A DNA stretch of 64,000 bases from Paenibacillus sp. 1781tsa1 (GTDB lineage Bacteria; Bacillota; Bacilli; Paenibacillales; Paenibacillaceae): contig NZ_JAMYWY010000001.1 of the NCBI RefSeq assembly GCF_024159265.1, positions 496,001 through 560,000 of the forward strand, read 5' to 3'. Positions 1 through 9,376 of this stretch are shown here, one piece after another. The notes under the pieces were generated by a model. That model was not told the origin of the DNA and did no database searches. It saw nothing but the letters and a program-made list of their open reading frames with translations. A program made the position numbers and the translations under genes. Position 1 is the stretch's first letter. Each line of letters starts with the position of its first letter.

Positions 1-208
1 TTTCAATGGCTGAACATTGCGTTATGATTTGGAATGTAAACGACAAGCACAGACATAAATAGATGTTCATGTGAGATAAACTTACCTGAAATTCCGATGC
101 ATGTCATCAGAGCGTCAGTACGCACAACCCATGAGATCTATCTTTTTTCTGCGCTCTTCGTTTGCCCAATAATGCATGATTCAATGTACATAACCGGGAG
201 GGGTTATT

Positions 209-2458
209 TTGAAAACGAGTAAAAAAGTATTATCAAGCCTGACTGCCGCTTTGGTTGCATTAAACGTGCTTGCGGTGTTTCCGGTACCTGTATCGGCTGC
301 GGATGCTGCCAAAGTTAAACTGCGGATCATGGAGACAACAGACATTCATGACAATCTGATTAACTACGACTATTATTCCGACAAAGAGACAGACCAGTAT
401 GGCCTTGCCAAAACAGCTACACTGATTAAGAAAGCACGTGATGAAGCCAAGAACAGCTTGCTGTTCGACAATGGTGATCTGATTCAGGGTAACCCGCTGG
501 GAGACTATGTGGCGAAGATTGATCCACTGAAAAAGGGTGAGACTCACCCTGTATATAAAGCGATGAATCTGCTCGATTATGATGCAGGTAACATCGGTAA
601 CCATGAGTTCAACTATGGTTTGGACTTCCTGGACATGACGCTGGAGGGAGCGAACTTCCCTTACATTAATGCCAATGTCTATGTAGACGATGGTGATGAT
701 GATGAGACGAATGACAAGAATTACTTCACACCGTATGAGATTTTGGATAAAAAAGTAACGGACGAGACTGGCAAAGAACATACGATCAAAGTGGGTGTGA
801 TCGGGTTTGTACCGCCACAAGTTATGCAGTGGGACAGCGCTAACCTTGAAGGCAAAGTCATCGCCAAGGATATTATTGCTACCGCGAAAAAATTCATTCC
901 AAAAATGAAGGCTGAAGGTGCCGACATTATTGTAGCCATTCCTCACTCCGGATTTGAAGATATCCCTCAAACGGATCTGATGGAGAACTCCGTATTGTAC
1001 CTGAGTCAGGTAGAAGGCATTAATGCCATTTTGTTTGGACATGCTCACAAAGTATTCCCAAGTGCTGATTTTGTAGGCAAAAAAGGGGTAGACCTTGAGA
1101 AAGGTACAATCAATGGTGTTCCTGCTGTAGAGCCAGGTTTCTGGGGTGATCATCTGGGTATTATTGATCTGGATCTGGAGCTGGTTGATGGCAAATGGAA
1201 AGTGGTCGATTCCAAAACGGAAGCACGCCCAATCTATGACACTGCCAACAAAAAGCCACTGGTAGATGCGGATCAGGACATCATTGATGCGGTTCATGAA
1301 GAGCATGAAGGTACATTGGAGTATGTTCGTGGTCCGGTGGGCGAAACGACTGCGCCTATCAACAGCTTCTTCGCTCTGGTTCAGGATGATCCATCCATTC
1401 AGATCGTAACGAATGCACAGAAATGGTATGTCGAAAAACATATGCAAGGTACGGAATACGAGAAAATCCCTGTATTGTCCGCAGGTGCACCATTCAAAGC
1501 CGGTGGACGTTCAGGCGCTTCGTACTACACGAATATTCCTAAAGGCACCATTGCGATCAAAAACGTTGCTGACCTGTACGTATATCCAAATACGGTACAT
1601 GCTGTAATGGTTAACGGCGCAGAACTGAAAGAATGGCTGGAATGGTCTGCAGGCCAGTTCAACCAGATTGACCCGGCCAAAGGTGGACAACAACAACTGA
1701 TCAATAATGACTTCCCAACGTACAACTTCGATGTTATCGATGGGGTAACGTATCAGATTGATGTGACCCAACCAGCCAAATACGATAGCAAAGCTACGAT
1801 CGTTAATGCATCCGCAAGCCGGATCAAGGACCTGAGCTTTAACGGGAAACCGATTGACCCAGCGCAAAAATTCATTGTAGCGACAAATAACTACCGTGCT
1901 TCTTCATCCAAACTGGCTAACCCGGACGGCAAACGGATCGTTCTGGCTGCACCGGATGAGAACCGTCAAGTGATCATCGACTACATCCGTGAAAATAAAA
2001 CAATTAATCCGGCAGCGGACGGCAACTGGTCCCTGGCACCAATCAAACCATCTGCGAGTGTAACCGCAGCAGCGCTGAACGATCTTGAAGTTGTGTTTGC
2101 TTCTTCCCCGGATGCGAAAGGTCTGGTTGAAGCGAATCCGGCGATGTCGTTCATCGGTACGAACAAAGAAGGTTTTGCAGAGTATGGCTTGAAACTGACA
2201 GGTGAAGCAACGACAACACCTGAAACCGGTACGAAGCCAGCTCCAACGCCTAAACCAACTCCAACACCAACGCCTAAGCCACAACCAGAGAAACCGGCAA
2301 CCAATAACAAGGTTGTATACGTGGTGAAAAAAGGGGATAACTTGTACCGCATCGGTTTGAAATATGGTGTGGACTGGCGCAAGCTTGCGACAGCGAACAA
2401 AATCTCAAATGTGCATAACCTGAAAGTTGGACAGAAAATCGTGATTCCCGCTTCTTAA
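209..2458 (+). CDS. Secreted 2',3'-cyclic-nucleotide 2'-phosphodiesterase/3'-nucleotidase with LysM domain
   Basis: A TTG start follows GGGAGGGG by a short gap. The 749-residue protein opens with a Sec signal peptide (about 1-30, ending VSA-A). A calcineurin-like metallophosphatase domain covers about 35-290 and shows TTDIHDN, GNIGNHEFNYG and GHAHKVFP, which supply the metal ligands of the 5'-nucleotidase/CpdB family. The nucleotidase C-terminal domain follows to about 620. A Pro/Thr/Lys linker near 680-700 leads to one C-terminal LysM (about 702-748, KKGDNLYRIGLKYGV). By family, it removes phosphate from 2',3'-cyclic and 3' nucleotides outside the cell to scavenge phosphate and nucleosides. 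The LysM would hold it on peptidoglycan. It is monocistronic, with its own terminator. Exact substrate preference cannot be read from the sequence. Confidence 0.9.
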   Translation: MKTSKKVLSSLTAALVALNVLAVFPVPVSAADAAKVKLRIMETTDIHDNLINYDYYSDKETDQYGLAKTATLIKKARDEAKNSLLFDNGDLIQGNPLGDYVAKIDPLKKGETHPVYKAMNLLDYDAGNIGNHEFNYGLDFLDMTLEGANFPYINANVYVDDGDDDETNDKNYFTPYEILDKKVTDETGKEHTIKVGVIGFVPPQVMQWDSANLEGKVIAKDIIATAKKFIPKMKAEGADIIVAIPHSGFEDIPQTDLMENSVLYLSQVEGINAILFGHAHKVFPSADFVGKKGVDLEKGTINGVPAVEPGFWGDHLGIIDLDLELVDGKWKVVDSKTEARPIYDTANKKPLVDADQDIIDAVHEEHEGTLEYVRGPVGETTAPINSFFALVQDDPSIQIVTNAQKWYVEKHMQGTEYEKIPVLSAGAPFKAGGRSGASYYTNIPKGTIAIKNVADLYVYPNTVHAVMVNGAELKEWLEWSAGQFNQIDPAKGGQQQLINNDFPTYNFDVIDGVTYQIDVTQPAKYDSKATIVNASASRIKDLSFNGKPIDPAQKFIVATNNYRASSSKLANPDGKRIVLAAPDENRQVIIDYIRENKTINPAADGNWSLAPIKPSASVTAAALNDLEVVFASSPDAKGLVEANPAMSFIGTNKEGFAEYGLKLTGEATTTPETGTKPAPTPKPTPTPTPKPQPEKPATNNKVVYVVKKGDNLYRIGLKYGVDWRKLATANKISNVHNLKVGQKIVIPAS

Positions 2459-2480
2459 AGTTTAATAAGCGGTGAGGAGG

Positions 2481-2513
2481 AGACCGACAGTCATCAGACT
2501 GTCGGTCTTTTTT
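2481..2513 (+). terminator. Rho-independent terminator after the nucleotidase gene
   Basis: A perfect 10-bp stem, AGACCGACAG paired with CTGTCGGTCT, has an 8-nt loop and runs into a T tract. It lies 23 nt after the stop codon. Confidence 0.9.
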
Positions 2514-2673
2514 CTGCAAATTTGAATATATTTGTTCCAAGAACCGTCATACAGGAAGTCATCAAAACAGTAGAGATTAATTTTAAGACCCATGATATAA
2601 TATTTACAAACTTTGGGTATATACAAGTGAACATTAATGGACATGGAATCTAAATTGGCAAGGGGGGTCCTAC

Positions 2674-3732
2674 ATGAATTGCAGTGGCTGCAGTCCAATC
2701 TATCCTATAGAGGGCCAAGGTACCTTGTACTTGCGTCCCATTTCCCCCGCTTTGCTGGAAGCGCTACAAACGCCGGGAAGACTTATCGAGACGTCGGATG
2801 ACATGATGTGGATGCATTTTTCTAATCTTGAGACGGTTCAGAATTTAATAGAAAAGATCGGCGAGATGGATCCAACATTACGTGATTCCCTAACCGTTCA
2901 GATTATGCCTTTATACGAACAGGTGAATGAAGAAAGCTGGATTAGTCTAACCATGCAAGAGTCCCGTTTCAAACATGCGGAGCTTGTTTCCATTATTCTG
3001 GAGCATCAATTCAGCAGTCATATGCAACCTATCGTTGATGCATCGGAGCAGATTATCGGATATGAGTTTTTGCTTCGTCCTGCTGAGAATGGAAAATCCT
3101 TCAGTTCCTATGAATTATTTGAAGTTGCGCGCGAAACCGGACTACATTCTTTTCTGGATCGAACGGCGCGTATTACTGCTATTGAGACCAGTGCTGTTTT
3201 TTTACCACATGGTGTCAAACGCTTCGTAAATTTCCTGCCTTCCTCCATATATAATCCCGAATATTGTCTGACACATACGTTTGAAGCGATTGAACGTCTT
3301 TCGCTGGACCCTAAAGATTTTGTGTTTGAAGTCGTGGAAACAGAGCAGATTCAGCATATGCCCATCTTGCAGCAGATATTTGAGGTGTATCGTTCCCGTG
3401 GAATGTCGGTTGCACTGGATGATGTGGGTGCCGGATATTCGACAATAGAGTTAATGAATCGGTTAGAACCGGATTTTGTCAAAATAGATCGAAGTCTTAT
3501 TGACCGTTGTGATCAGGATTCGACCAAACAACAGCAAATTCTTCATATTGTTGAGATGTCGAGTCGATTTGGAGGGCAAGTCCTTGCCGAGGGGATCGAA
3601 CGAATGGAAGAGTTTGAATTCTGTCGTTCCATAGGTATTGAGCTTGCACAGGGCTACTATTTTGGTAAACCCTCGGCACAACCCCCAGGCGGTCCGTACT
3701 CCAATACTTCAGCTAATTCATGGAATAATTAG
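2674..3732 (+). CDS. EAL-domain c-di-GMP phosphodiesterase
   Basis: The 352-residue protein starts at ATG behind GGCAAGGGGGG. The first 110 residues are an uncharacterised N-terminal region beginning with a Cys pair (MNCSGC). The EAL domain runs from about 115 to 340. The signature Glu is in YEFLLRP (about 131), and the other expected catalytic and metal residues are visible: Asn in RFVNFLP, Glu in FEVVETE, the Asp pair in ALDDVGAGYS (about 249-250), Lys in DFVKIDR (about 270), Glu in LAEGIE and Gln in QGYYFGKP. It should therefore be an active enzyme cleaving c-di-GMP to pGpG, although the loop motif is DDVGAG rather than DDFGTG. There is no GGDEF domain and no membrane segment, so it is cytoplasmic. 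It sits alone, just upstream of a chemoreceptor gene. Confidence 0.88.
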   Translation: MNCSGCSPIYPIEGQGTLYLRPISPALLEALQTPGRLIETSDDMMWMHFSNLETVQNLIEKIGEMDPTLRDSLTVQIMPLYEQVNEESWISLTMQESRFKHAELVSIILEHQFSSHMQPIVDASEQIIGYEFLLRPAENGKSFSSYELFEVARETGLHSFLDRTARITAIETSAVFLPHGVKRFVNFLPSSIYNPEYCLTHTFEAIERLSLDPKDFVFEVVETEQIQHMPILQQIFEVYRSRGMSVALDDVGAGYSTIELMNRLEPDFVKIDRSLIDRCDQDSTKQQQILHIVEMSSRFGGQVLAEGIERMEEFEFCRSIGIELAQGYYFGKPSAQPPGGPYSNTSANSWNN

Positions 3733-3905
3733 TAACCTGTACCTTGTACAAGTCGCTTCTGATCAGAGGTGGCTTGTTTGGCGTGCCTGCATAATTTTCT
3801 CGCAAATAAATCCCCTCATTTAGCCGATATATAAGATAAGCCTTTTAGATTCATTCATACATAAAAAGAAAGAGGGCATTTTTACATTTAGAGGGGGAGA
3901 AAGAC

Positions 3906-5993
3906 ATGAGTGAAACTCAGGATAACAAACCAATGAAAGCAGCGAAACCTGCCAAACCAAAACATAATCAAAATAAAAAGAAGAAAAAGAAAGGTTTCGT
4001 CTGGAATATAAGGAACAAACTATTGGTCTCCTTCCTGGCCGTTCTGCTCCTGCCAAGTTTAGCGATCGGCTTAATCACACTAACGATGGCTGAAGATGGC
4101 GTACAAGGACAATTAGTGGATAGTGCCAAGCAAAGTGTGAGCACGGCCAATACCATTGTAGAAAGCCAAGTGAATTACAAGATCCATGACATTAACTATT
4201 TCGCGGATGCCCTTGATCCGAGCCTGATCAAAGGGGAGAACGATAGTCCCGAGCTTCAGTTGAAGCTGGAGCAATATCTGGGCTTGCATCCCGATGCCAT
4301 GAACATTTTTGTAGGAACAACGGACGGAGTCATGGTTCGAGGTAAGCCAACAGCGAGCAGTACGCGGGGAGATGCATATGATCCTAGGGAGCGGGAGTGG
4401 TACAAACTAGCGATGGAAAAGCCAGGCACAGCCGTTGTATCCGCTGTGTCTGTCAATACCGATGGCGTTGCCGTTGTATTTATTTCTAAAACATTAAAGG
4501 ACCAATCCGGTGTTGTCGGTTTGTCTCTGGATCTAACAGACCTGCAAGAGCAAGCATCCATTAAGGTGGGTAAAGAAGGCTACGTCATTATTTTGGATGC
4601 AAACAAAAATTATGTCGTATCCCCTGTAGCAGATGCCGGTACACAGGAAGCGAGCGGTTTGCTGGATGAAATGTATGAGGGTAAAGAAGGTCAATTCGAT
4701 TACGTATTCGACGAGCAGCCGAAAACGATGATCTTTGCTACCAATGAAGCAACGGGATGGAAAATTGCCGGCACGATGTTTAAAAGTGAAATAACCAATG
4801 CGAGCAAGGACATTCGCATGATTACATTGATAGTGATCCTCGCAGCAACATTCCTTACGCTCATCTTTATTATCTGGTTCACACGCTCCATGCTGCGTCC
4901 GATCAAACGACTTCAGGAGTCGGCCAGAGCGGTTAGTAAAGGTGACTTGACCGTGAAAATGGAAACCGGGCGTAAAGATGAAGTCGGGGAACTGGCAAAA
5001 TATTTTGAACGAATGGTCGATAACCTGCGGATGATGATTCTTGGTGTACAGGAAACGACAGAGCAAGTATCTGCTTCTTCTCAAGAGTTGTCTGCCAGTG
5101 CAGAACAAACGACGAAAGCGATTGAACATTCAACACAGGCCATTCAGGAACTGGCCGAAGGTGCTGAACAGCAGGTAAACAGTGTGAAAGACGGATCGGG
5201 ACAGATGAGCCGAATGGCCGAAGATGTTCGGATGATGTCTGAGCGTGTGCAATCCATTACGGCGAATATGCGGAATACGTCTGGAGCGGCTTCTTCTGGG
5301 AATGAGGCAGCAGGACAGGCTGTGGAGCAGATGAACAGCATCCAGCAAACCGTGGAGCAGCTGGGAACTGTGGTTCAATCTCTGAATGCTCGTTCCGTTG
5401 AGATTGGTAGCATGGTGGATGTCATTGCATCCATCTCCAAACAAACGAACTTGCTCGCATTGAATGCTTCTATTGAAGCGGCCAGAGCAGGGGATGCAGG
5501 TCGTGGTTTTGCAGTTGTAGCCGGTGAGGTACGCAAACTGGCAGAAGAATCCGGAAGCTCGGCAGCGCAGATCGGTCAGGTCGTTCATAATATCCGTCAG
5601 GACATGGATGCCGCTCTAATCGCCATGAATGCGGCTCAGACTCGGGTGGGAGAAGGAATTCAGGCCGTGAATACGTCTGGACAATCCTTTGCTCAGATTC
5701 GGGAGGCGGTGGAAGATGCGGTTCATACATTGGATGACTTGTCCGCAACAACGAAACAACTGGAGAGTGGGGCATCCCACGTTGCCAAGGCGATGAGCGA
5801 TATTTCGAATGTGACCCAGGAATCGGCTGCGAATACAGAATCCGTGTCTGCATCTTCGCAAGAACAACTGGCATCGGTAGAAGAGATTGCATCATCGTCG
5901 GCACATCTGAACAGTATGGCGGAACAATTGCAGGGATTGCTGGGCATGTTCAAGATGGTAGAGGATACGCCGAAGGATAAGGGCAAAGAATAA
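3906..5993 (+). CDS. Methyl-accepting chemotaxis protein with extracellular Cache sensor
   Basis: The 695-residue receptor starts at ATG behind GAGGGGGAG. A Lys-rich cytoplasmic head (KKKKKK) precedes TM1 at about 37-60. A double-Cache-type extracellular sensor covers about 62-300 and includes the family-typical [13 protein letters not shown]2 is at about 304-326, HAMP at about 326-378, and a long helical signalling domain reaches the C-terminus. The hairpin tip is well conserved ([19 protein letters not shown], about 515-535), which is the CheA/CheW contact region. By family it senses a small ligand, often an amino or organic acid, and controls CheA. No che genes are in the window, so it is an orphan receptor. 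The ligand cannot be assigned. Confidence 0.92.
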   Translation: MSETQDNKPMKAAKPAKPKHNQNKKKKKKGFVWNIRNKLLVSFLAVLLLPSLAIGLITLTMAEDGVQGQLVDSAKQSVSTANTIVESQVNYKIHDINYFADALDPSLIKGENDSPELQLKLEQYLGLHPDAMNIFVGTTDGVMVRGKPTASSTRGDAYDPREREWYKLAMEKPGTAVVSAVSVNTDGVAVVFISKTLKDQSGVVGLSLDLTDLQEQASIKVGKEGYVIILDANKNYVVSPVADAGTQEASGLLDEMYEGKEGQFDYVFDEQPKTMIFATNEATGWKIAGTMFKSEITNASKDIRMITLIVILAATFLTLIFIIWFTRSMLRPIKRLQESARAVSKGDLTVKMETGRKDEVGELAKYFERMVDNLRMMILGVQETTEQVSASSQELSASAEQTTKAIEHSTQAIQELAEGAEQQVNSVKDGSGQMSRMAEDVRMMSERVQSITANMRNTSGAASSGNEAAGQAVEQMNSIQQTVEQLGTVVQSLNARSVEIGSMVDVIASISKQTNLLALNASIEAARAGDAGRGFAVVAGEVRKLAEESGSSAAQIGQVVHNIRQDMDAALIAMNAAQTRVGEGIQAVNTSGQSFAQIREAVEDAVHTLDDLSATTKQLESGASHVAKAMSDISNVTQESAANTESVSASSQEQLASVEEIASSSAHLNSMAEQLQGLLGMFKMVEDTPKDKGKE

Positions 5994-6180
5994 ATTCCAG
6001 CATTTTATCAACATAATTTACCACAACTTTTATATATAGAAGAAAATAAAGATAGACAATGTTCCTGTAGCCCTGTATAAATATATCGTCTGGTTATTCC
6101 GCGCATATAGCGGTGTAATCTAACAATATAAGATCGAATTATTGAATAATATATTGATACAGGGTACAGCAGGAGGCTTT

Positions 6181-7473
6181 ATGGTATACGTAGCAATACT
6201 GATTTTTGTAGTGACAATCACCTTGGTAATCTGGCAACCTCGTGGGTTGGGCATCGGTTGGACAGCCTCAGGTGGGGCATTACTTGCCCTGTTGTGCGGA
6301 GTCGTCAGCTTGAACGATGCCTCGGATGTGGCATCCATTGTATGGAATGCAACGCTGGCCTTTGTCGGCATTATTATGATTTCTCTCATTCTCGATGAGA
6401 CGGGTTTCTTCGAATGGGCTGCCCTTCATATGGCAAGGCTGGCTGGAGGAGACGGTCGCAGACTATTCTTCTACTCCATTCTGTTGGGAGCGGCGGTGTC
6501 TGCCTTGTTCGCAAATGACGGTGCCGCGCTCATTCTGACGCCAATTGTGCTGGCAATGGTGCGTGCATTGAAGTTTGATGAGCGTATGGTGCTGGCTTTT
6601 GTGATGGCGAGTGGGTTTATCGCGGATACTACATCGTTGCCGCTGGTCGTCAGCAATTTGGTTAACATTGTGTCTGCTGATTTCTTTGGCATTACATTTG
6701 TGGAGTATGCGGTACGCATGGCTGTGCCGAATCTGATCTCGATCGTAGCGAGTACGGGGATGTTGTTTTTGTTCTATCGCAAAAGCATACCTCTTCGCTA
6801 TGATATTTCAGCAGCGCGTGATCCGAAGGAAGCAATACGTGATCCGCGGATGTTTCGAATCGCTTGGTTCATGCTTGGGCTGTTACTGGTTGCCTATGCA
6901 TCCAGTGAGTTTCTGCCGATTCCCGTGTCGGTTATCGTGGGCTCCGTTGCGCTGCTGTTCGCTTTATTGGCACGCAAGAGCGAGGCTGTTGATCTGAAAC
7001 GAGTAATTAAGGAAGCGCCATGGTCGATTGTGGTGTTCTCGGTGGGCATGTATATCGTCGTATATGGACTGCGTAATGCGGGGTTAACGGATCATCTGAG
7101 CCGCTGGCTGGATGCCATAGCAGAGCATGGTCTGCTGGCTGCTTCGCTCGGGATGGGCATCATCGCTGCTGTATTATCATCGGTGATGAACAACCTGCCG
7201 ACCGTGTTGATTAACCTGCTAGCCATCCAGGGCGCGCATACCGAAGGTATTATTCAGGAAGCATTGATCTATGCCAATGTCATTGGTTCCGACCTGGGTC
7301 CCAAAATGACCCCGATTGGATCTCTTGCCACATTGCTATGGCTGCATGTGTTATCCCGCAAAGGTGTGAAGATTACATGGGGTTATTATTTCAAGGTAGG
7401 CATCATCCTGACCATTCCCACCTTGTTAATTACTCTAGCTGGGCTGGCATTGTGGTTATGGATCCTAGGTTAG
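6181..7473 (+). CDS. arsB: ArsB-type arsenite efflux carrier
   Basis: ATG 6181 is chosen because AGGAGG lies 5 nt upstream. An in-frame TTG at 6142 would add 13 residues but has no such site. The resulting 430 residues match the usual ArsB length. The sequence is a run of hydrophobic helices with ArsB family hallmarks: [10 protein letters not shown] near the N-terminus, [49 protein letters not shown] and a C-terminal [19 protein letters not shown]. By family it exports arsenite or antimonite across the membrane, driven by the membrane potential. No ArsR repressor, ArsC reductase or ArsA gene lies beside it, which is unusual. A convincing ArsR operator was not seen in the 187-bp upstream gap. 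Confidence 0.88.
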   Translation: MVYVAILIFVVTITLVIWQPRGLGIGWTASGGALLALLCGVVSLNDASDVASIVWNATLAFVGIIMISLILDETGFFEWAALHMARLAGGDGRRLFFYSILLGAAVSALFANDGAALILTPIVLAMVRALKFDERMVLAFVMASGFIADTTSLPLVVSNLVNIVSADFFGITFVEYAVRMAVPNLISIVASTGMLFLFYRKSIPLRYDISAARDPKEAIRDPRMFRIAWFMLGLLLVAYASSEFLPIPVSVIVGSVALLFALLARKSEAVDLKRVIKEAPWSIVVFSVGMYIVVYGLRNAGLTDHLSRWLDAIAEHGLLAASLGMGIIAAVLSSVMNNLPTVLINLLAIQGAHTEGIIQEALIYANVIGSDLGPKMTPIGSLATLLWLHVLSRKGVKITWGYYFKVGIILTIPTLLITLAGLALWLWILG

Positions 7474-7527
7474 TAAAATTAGATTTTACATTAAGTATTA
7501 ATAAGATAATCTGTTGTATTGTAAAAG

Positions 7528-7573
7528 CTGCTCTCACAGCCGGTGCTACGCACTGGCAGTGAGGCAGTTTTTT
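7528..7573 (+). terminator. Probable terminator after arsB
   Basis: CTGCTCTCAC pairs with GTGAGGCAG with one bulged T and is followed by six T residues. It lies 55 nt after the arsB stop. Confidence 0.7.
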
Positions 7574-7736
7574 AGTTTCCTCTTCTGTTTCTTCTATAGA
7601 AGAAATGGAAATTCTCCATCTCTATTAAGTACCTAACCAATTACATAAGGGGCTGTCTCAAAAGGAATTCTGCTTCGCTCCAAGCGCTAATGAACCTACC
7701 GCACCTTAAAAGGCAGATCATCAAAGGTTGCAAGAT

Positions 7737-7831
7737 TTAACGAACCTCAGTAACGCTATTTCGTCATAAAAGTGCTTCAAAACCTAAAAAATCAACTAAA
7801 TCAACGAAATAACGTCTCTGAGATTCGTTAG
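7737..7831. repeat. Palindromic intergenic repeat, family 1, locus A (two-arm form)
   Basis: Two 27-bp arms face each other across 41 bp. The left arm (7737-7763) carries TAACGAACCTCAG and GCTATTTCG. The right arm (7805-7831), read on the other strand, carries CTAACGAATCTCAG and ACGTTATTTCG. The arms agree at 22 of 27 positions. The same motif recurs in a four-arm layout at 39972-40166 and 60509-60703. The element lies in the 834-bp gene-free gap between arsB and pstS and codes for no plausible protein. Confidence 0.75.
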
Positions 7832-7899
7832 TTCTCAGATCTGGGCAAATGGGAGCGAATAGCGTGTGTCAGGTTCATTAAAACAAAATAACACTAAAT

Positions 7900-7946
7900 G
7901 AGGATGTCCCCCGTCATATTCATGACTTATGGGACATCCTCTTCTT
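7900..7946. terminator. Strong hairpin in the arsB-pstS gap
   Basis: GAGGATGTCCC (7900-7910) is perfectly complementary to GGGACATCCTC (7931-7941), followed by TTCTTT. It could terminate transcription of the preceding repeat. A related G-rich sequence, GGGGCTGTCTC, lies at 7649-7659. The pair could instead be the degenerate ends of a small 290-bp non-coding mobile element spanning 7649-7941. Confidence 0.5.
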
Positions 7947-8007
7947 TGCCTACTTCCCAGGCAGGAGATTGAAATGCCTGAGATTCAACGAGCGCTGACA
8001 CAGCGAA

Positions 8008-8124
8008 GGGAACGGAACGATTGTAGAAAAGCGAAGCGTTCGCCTTTATCCCCGGATGTATTCCTTGGAAAAAGTAAATCATATAAATCCGGGGATAACA
8101 GCGATTGAAACAATGTCCGTTCCC
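8008..8124. repeat. Palindromic intergenic repeat, family 2, copy A
   Basis: This is a nested inverted repeat. The outer arms are GGGAACGGA (8008) and TCCGTTCCC (ending 8124). The inner arms are TTATCCCCGGAT (8046-8057) and ATCCGGGGATAA (8087-8098). The 20-mer at 8029-8048 occurs in reverse complement, without mismatch, at 54661-54680. That shows this is a dispersed family. No coding potential was seen. Confidence 0.75.
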
Positions 8125-8182
8125 GAAGCGGCCAATTCAGCGCAATTTGTCTCAAATGATTTTCAATATGCTGCCGATATTT

Positions 8183-8199
8183 TTAACATTGCGTTTACA
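8183..8199 (+). promoter_or_regulatory. Candidate PhoP box upstream of pstS
   Basis: TTAACA at 8183 and TTTACA at 8194 are direct repeats in an 11-bp register, which matches the TT(A/T/C)A(C/T)A half-site spacing known for Bacillus PhoP. They lie about 110 bp before the pstS start. Further half-sites downstream are weak, so the box is inferred from pattern plus gene context. The second half-site also overlaps a partial CcpA-like match on the other strand. Confidence 0.55.
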
Positions 8200-8307
8200 A
8201 AACACTGATTTTAAGATGACATACCGAAACTACAATAAGTAAAGAGTTGATGGTGAACAAACAAATTCACAAAACGCCATCACTACATTGGGGGAGGAAA
8301 ACAAAAC

Positions 8308-9234
8308 ATGTTTAAAAAGTTGCCGTTTATTTTGATGACCTTAACGTTCGTACTGGTGCTCGCTGCATGCGGATCGAAAAATGACGCGGGTACAGAGGGT
8401 GCTGCAAGCAATGGATCAGGGGAAGCTGCTGCTGAGCTTAGCGGTAACATTCTGGCAGTCGGATCGACAGCATTGCTACCTCTGGTAGAACAAGCTGGAC
8501 AGAAATTTATGGCAGTTGATGAATATAAGAACGTAACGGTTCAAGTTCAAGGTGGCGGTAGTGGTACTGGCTTGACGCAAGTATCTGACGGACAAGCTAC
8601 AATCGGTAACTCTGATGTATTCGCAGAAGAGAAACTGGAGGACGAAGCCAAAGTAAAAGAACTGGTTGACCATCAAGTAGCCGTAGTAGCTATGGCTCCA
8701 GTTAGCAACAAAGATGCAGGTGTAGAAGATTTGACGAAGCAACAACTGGTCGACATTTTCTCCGGTAAAGTGAAGAACTGGAAAGACGTTGGTGGCGCGG
8801 ATAAAGCAATTGTTATTGTAAATCGTCCAAGTAGTTCCGGTACTCGTGCAACGTTCGAGAAGTATGCATTGGGTGCAAAAATGGATGATATCCAAGGTTC
8901 GATTCAAGAAGATTCTTCTGGTAACGTAAAAAAATTGGTAGCTGAAACGCCAGGTGCTATTGGTTACCTTGCCCTGTCTTACTTGGATGACAGCTTGCAA
9001 GTGTTGAAATACGAAGGTGTAGAAGCAACAGTTGAGAACGTAGAAGCAGGAACTTATCCAGTATGGGCTTACGAGCACATGTACACAAAAGGTGAGCCAG
9101 ATGCAGCAACAAAAGCTTTCCTGGACTACATCCTGAGTGACGAAATTCAACAAAACGACGTGACAGAACTTGGATACATTCCAATGTCAGGTATGAAAGT
9201 AAAACGCGATGCAGCAGGTAATGTGGTTCAATAA
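8308..9234 (+). CDS. pstS: Phosphate-binding lipoprotein PstS
   Basis: The 308-residue protein starts at ATG behind GGGGGAGG. A signal peptide ends in the lipobox LAAC, so it should be a lipoprotein on the outer face of the membrane. After a low-complexity Gly/Ala/Glu linker, the binding domain shows the PstS phosphate-contact segments GSTALLPLV, GGGSGTGL, IGNSDVF and NRPSSSGTRATF. It delivers phosphate to the PstCA permease encoded next. A PhoP-box-like pair upstream suggests phosphate-starvation control. A GC-rich hairpin lies between this gene and pstC, which would favour excess binding protein over permease. Confidence 0.95.
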   Translation: MFKKLPFILMTLTFVLVLAACGSKNDAGTEGAASNGSGEAAAELSGNILAVGSTALLPLVEQAGQKFMAVDEYKNVTVQVQGGGSGTGLTQVSDGQATIGNSDVFAEEKLEDEAKVKELVDHQVAVVAMAPVSNKDAGVEDLTKQQLVDIFSGKVKNWKDVGGADKAIVIVNRPSSSGTRATFEKYALGAKMDDIQGSIQEDSSGNVKKLVAETPGAIGYLALSYLDDSLQVLKYEGVEATVENVEAGTYPVWAYEHMYTKGEPDAATKAFLDYILSDEIQQNDVTELGYIPMSGMKVKRDAAGNVVQ

Positions 9235-9257
9235 TCTTTGAACTTGCGCATACAGCG

Positions 9258-9286
9258 AAAGAGGCGGACTTAGGTCCCGCCTCTTT
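9258..9286 (+). terminator. Intercistronic hairpin between pstS and pstC
   Basis: AAAGAGGCGG pairs with CCGCCTCTTT around a 9-nt loop, followed by only a short T run. It is placed just after the pstS stop. It probably acts as a partial terminator or mRNA-stabilising end that raises pstS dosage relative to the downstream pst genes. Confidence 0.65.
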
Positions 9287-9376
9287 ACGCGGTTTGCTCT
9301 GAAATAATCCCATATTTTTCATTAATTCTACTATAGAAGGATGGTTGTTATGGAACAGACCGAAGGGGGAACGGTA

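Noticed and set aside
260-1447. Long minus-strand open frame of 395 codons
   Set aside because: It lies entirely antisense to the well-supported nucleotidase gene, has no ribosome site and reads as low-complexity Ile/Arg/Phe/Cys sequence.
7649-7941. Complete insertion sequence between arsB and pstS
   Set aside because: No transposase frame is present and the putative ends match at only 8 of 11 positions; at most it is a small non-autonomous element.
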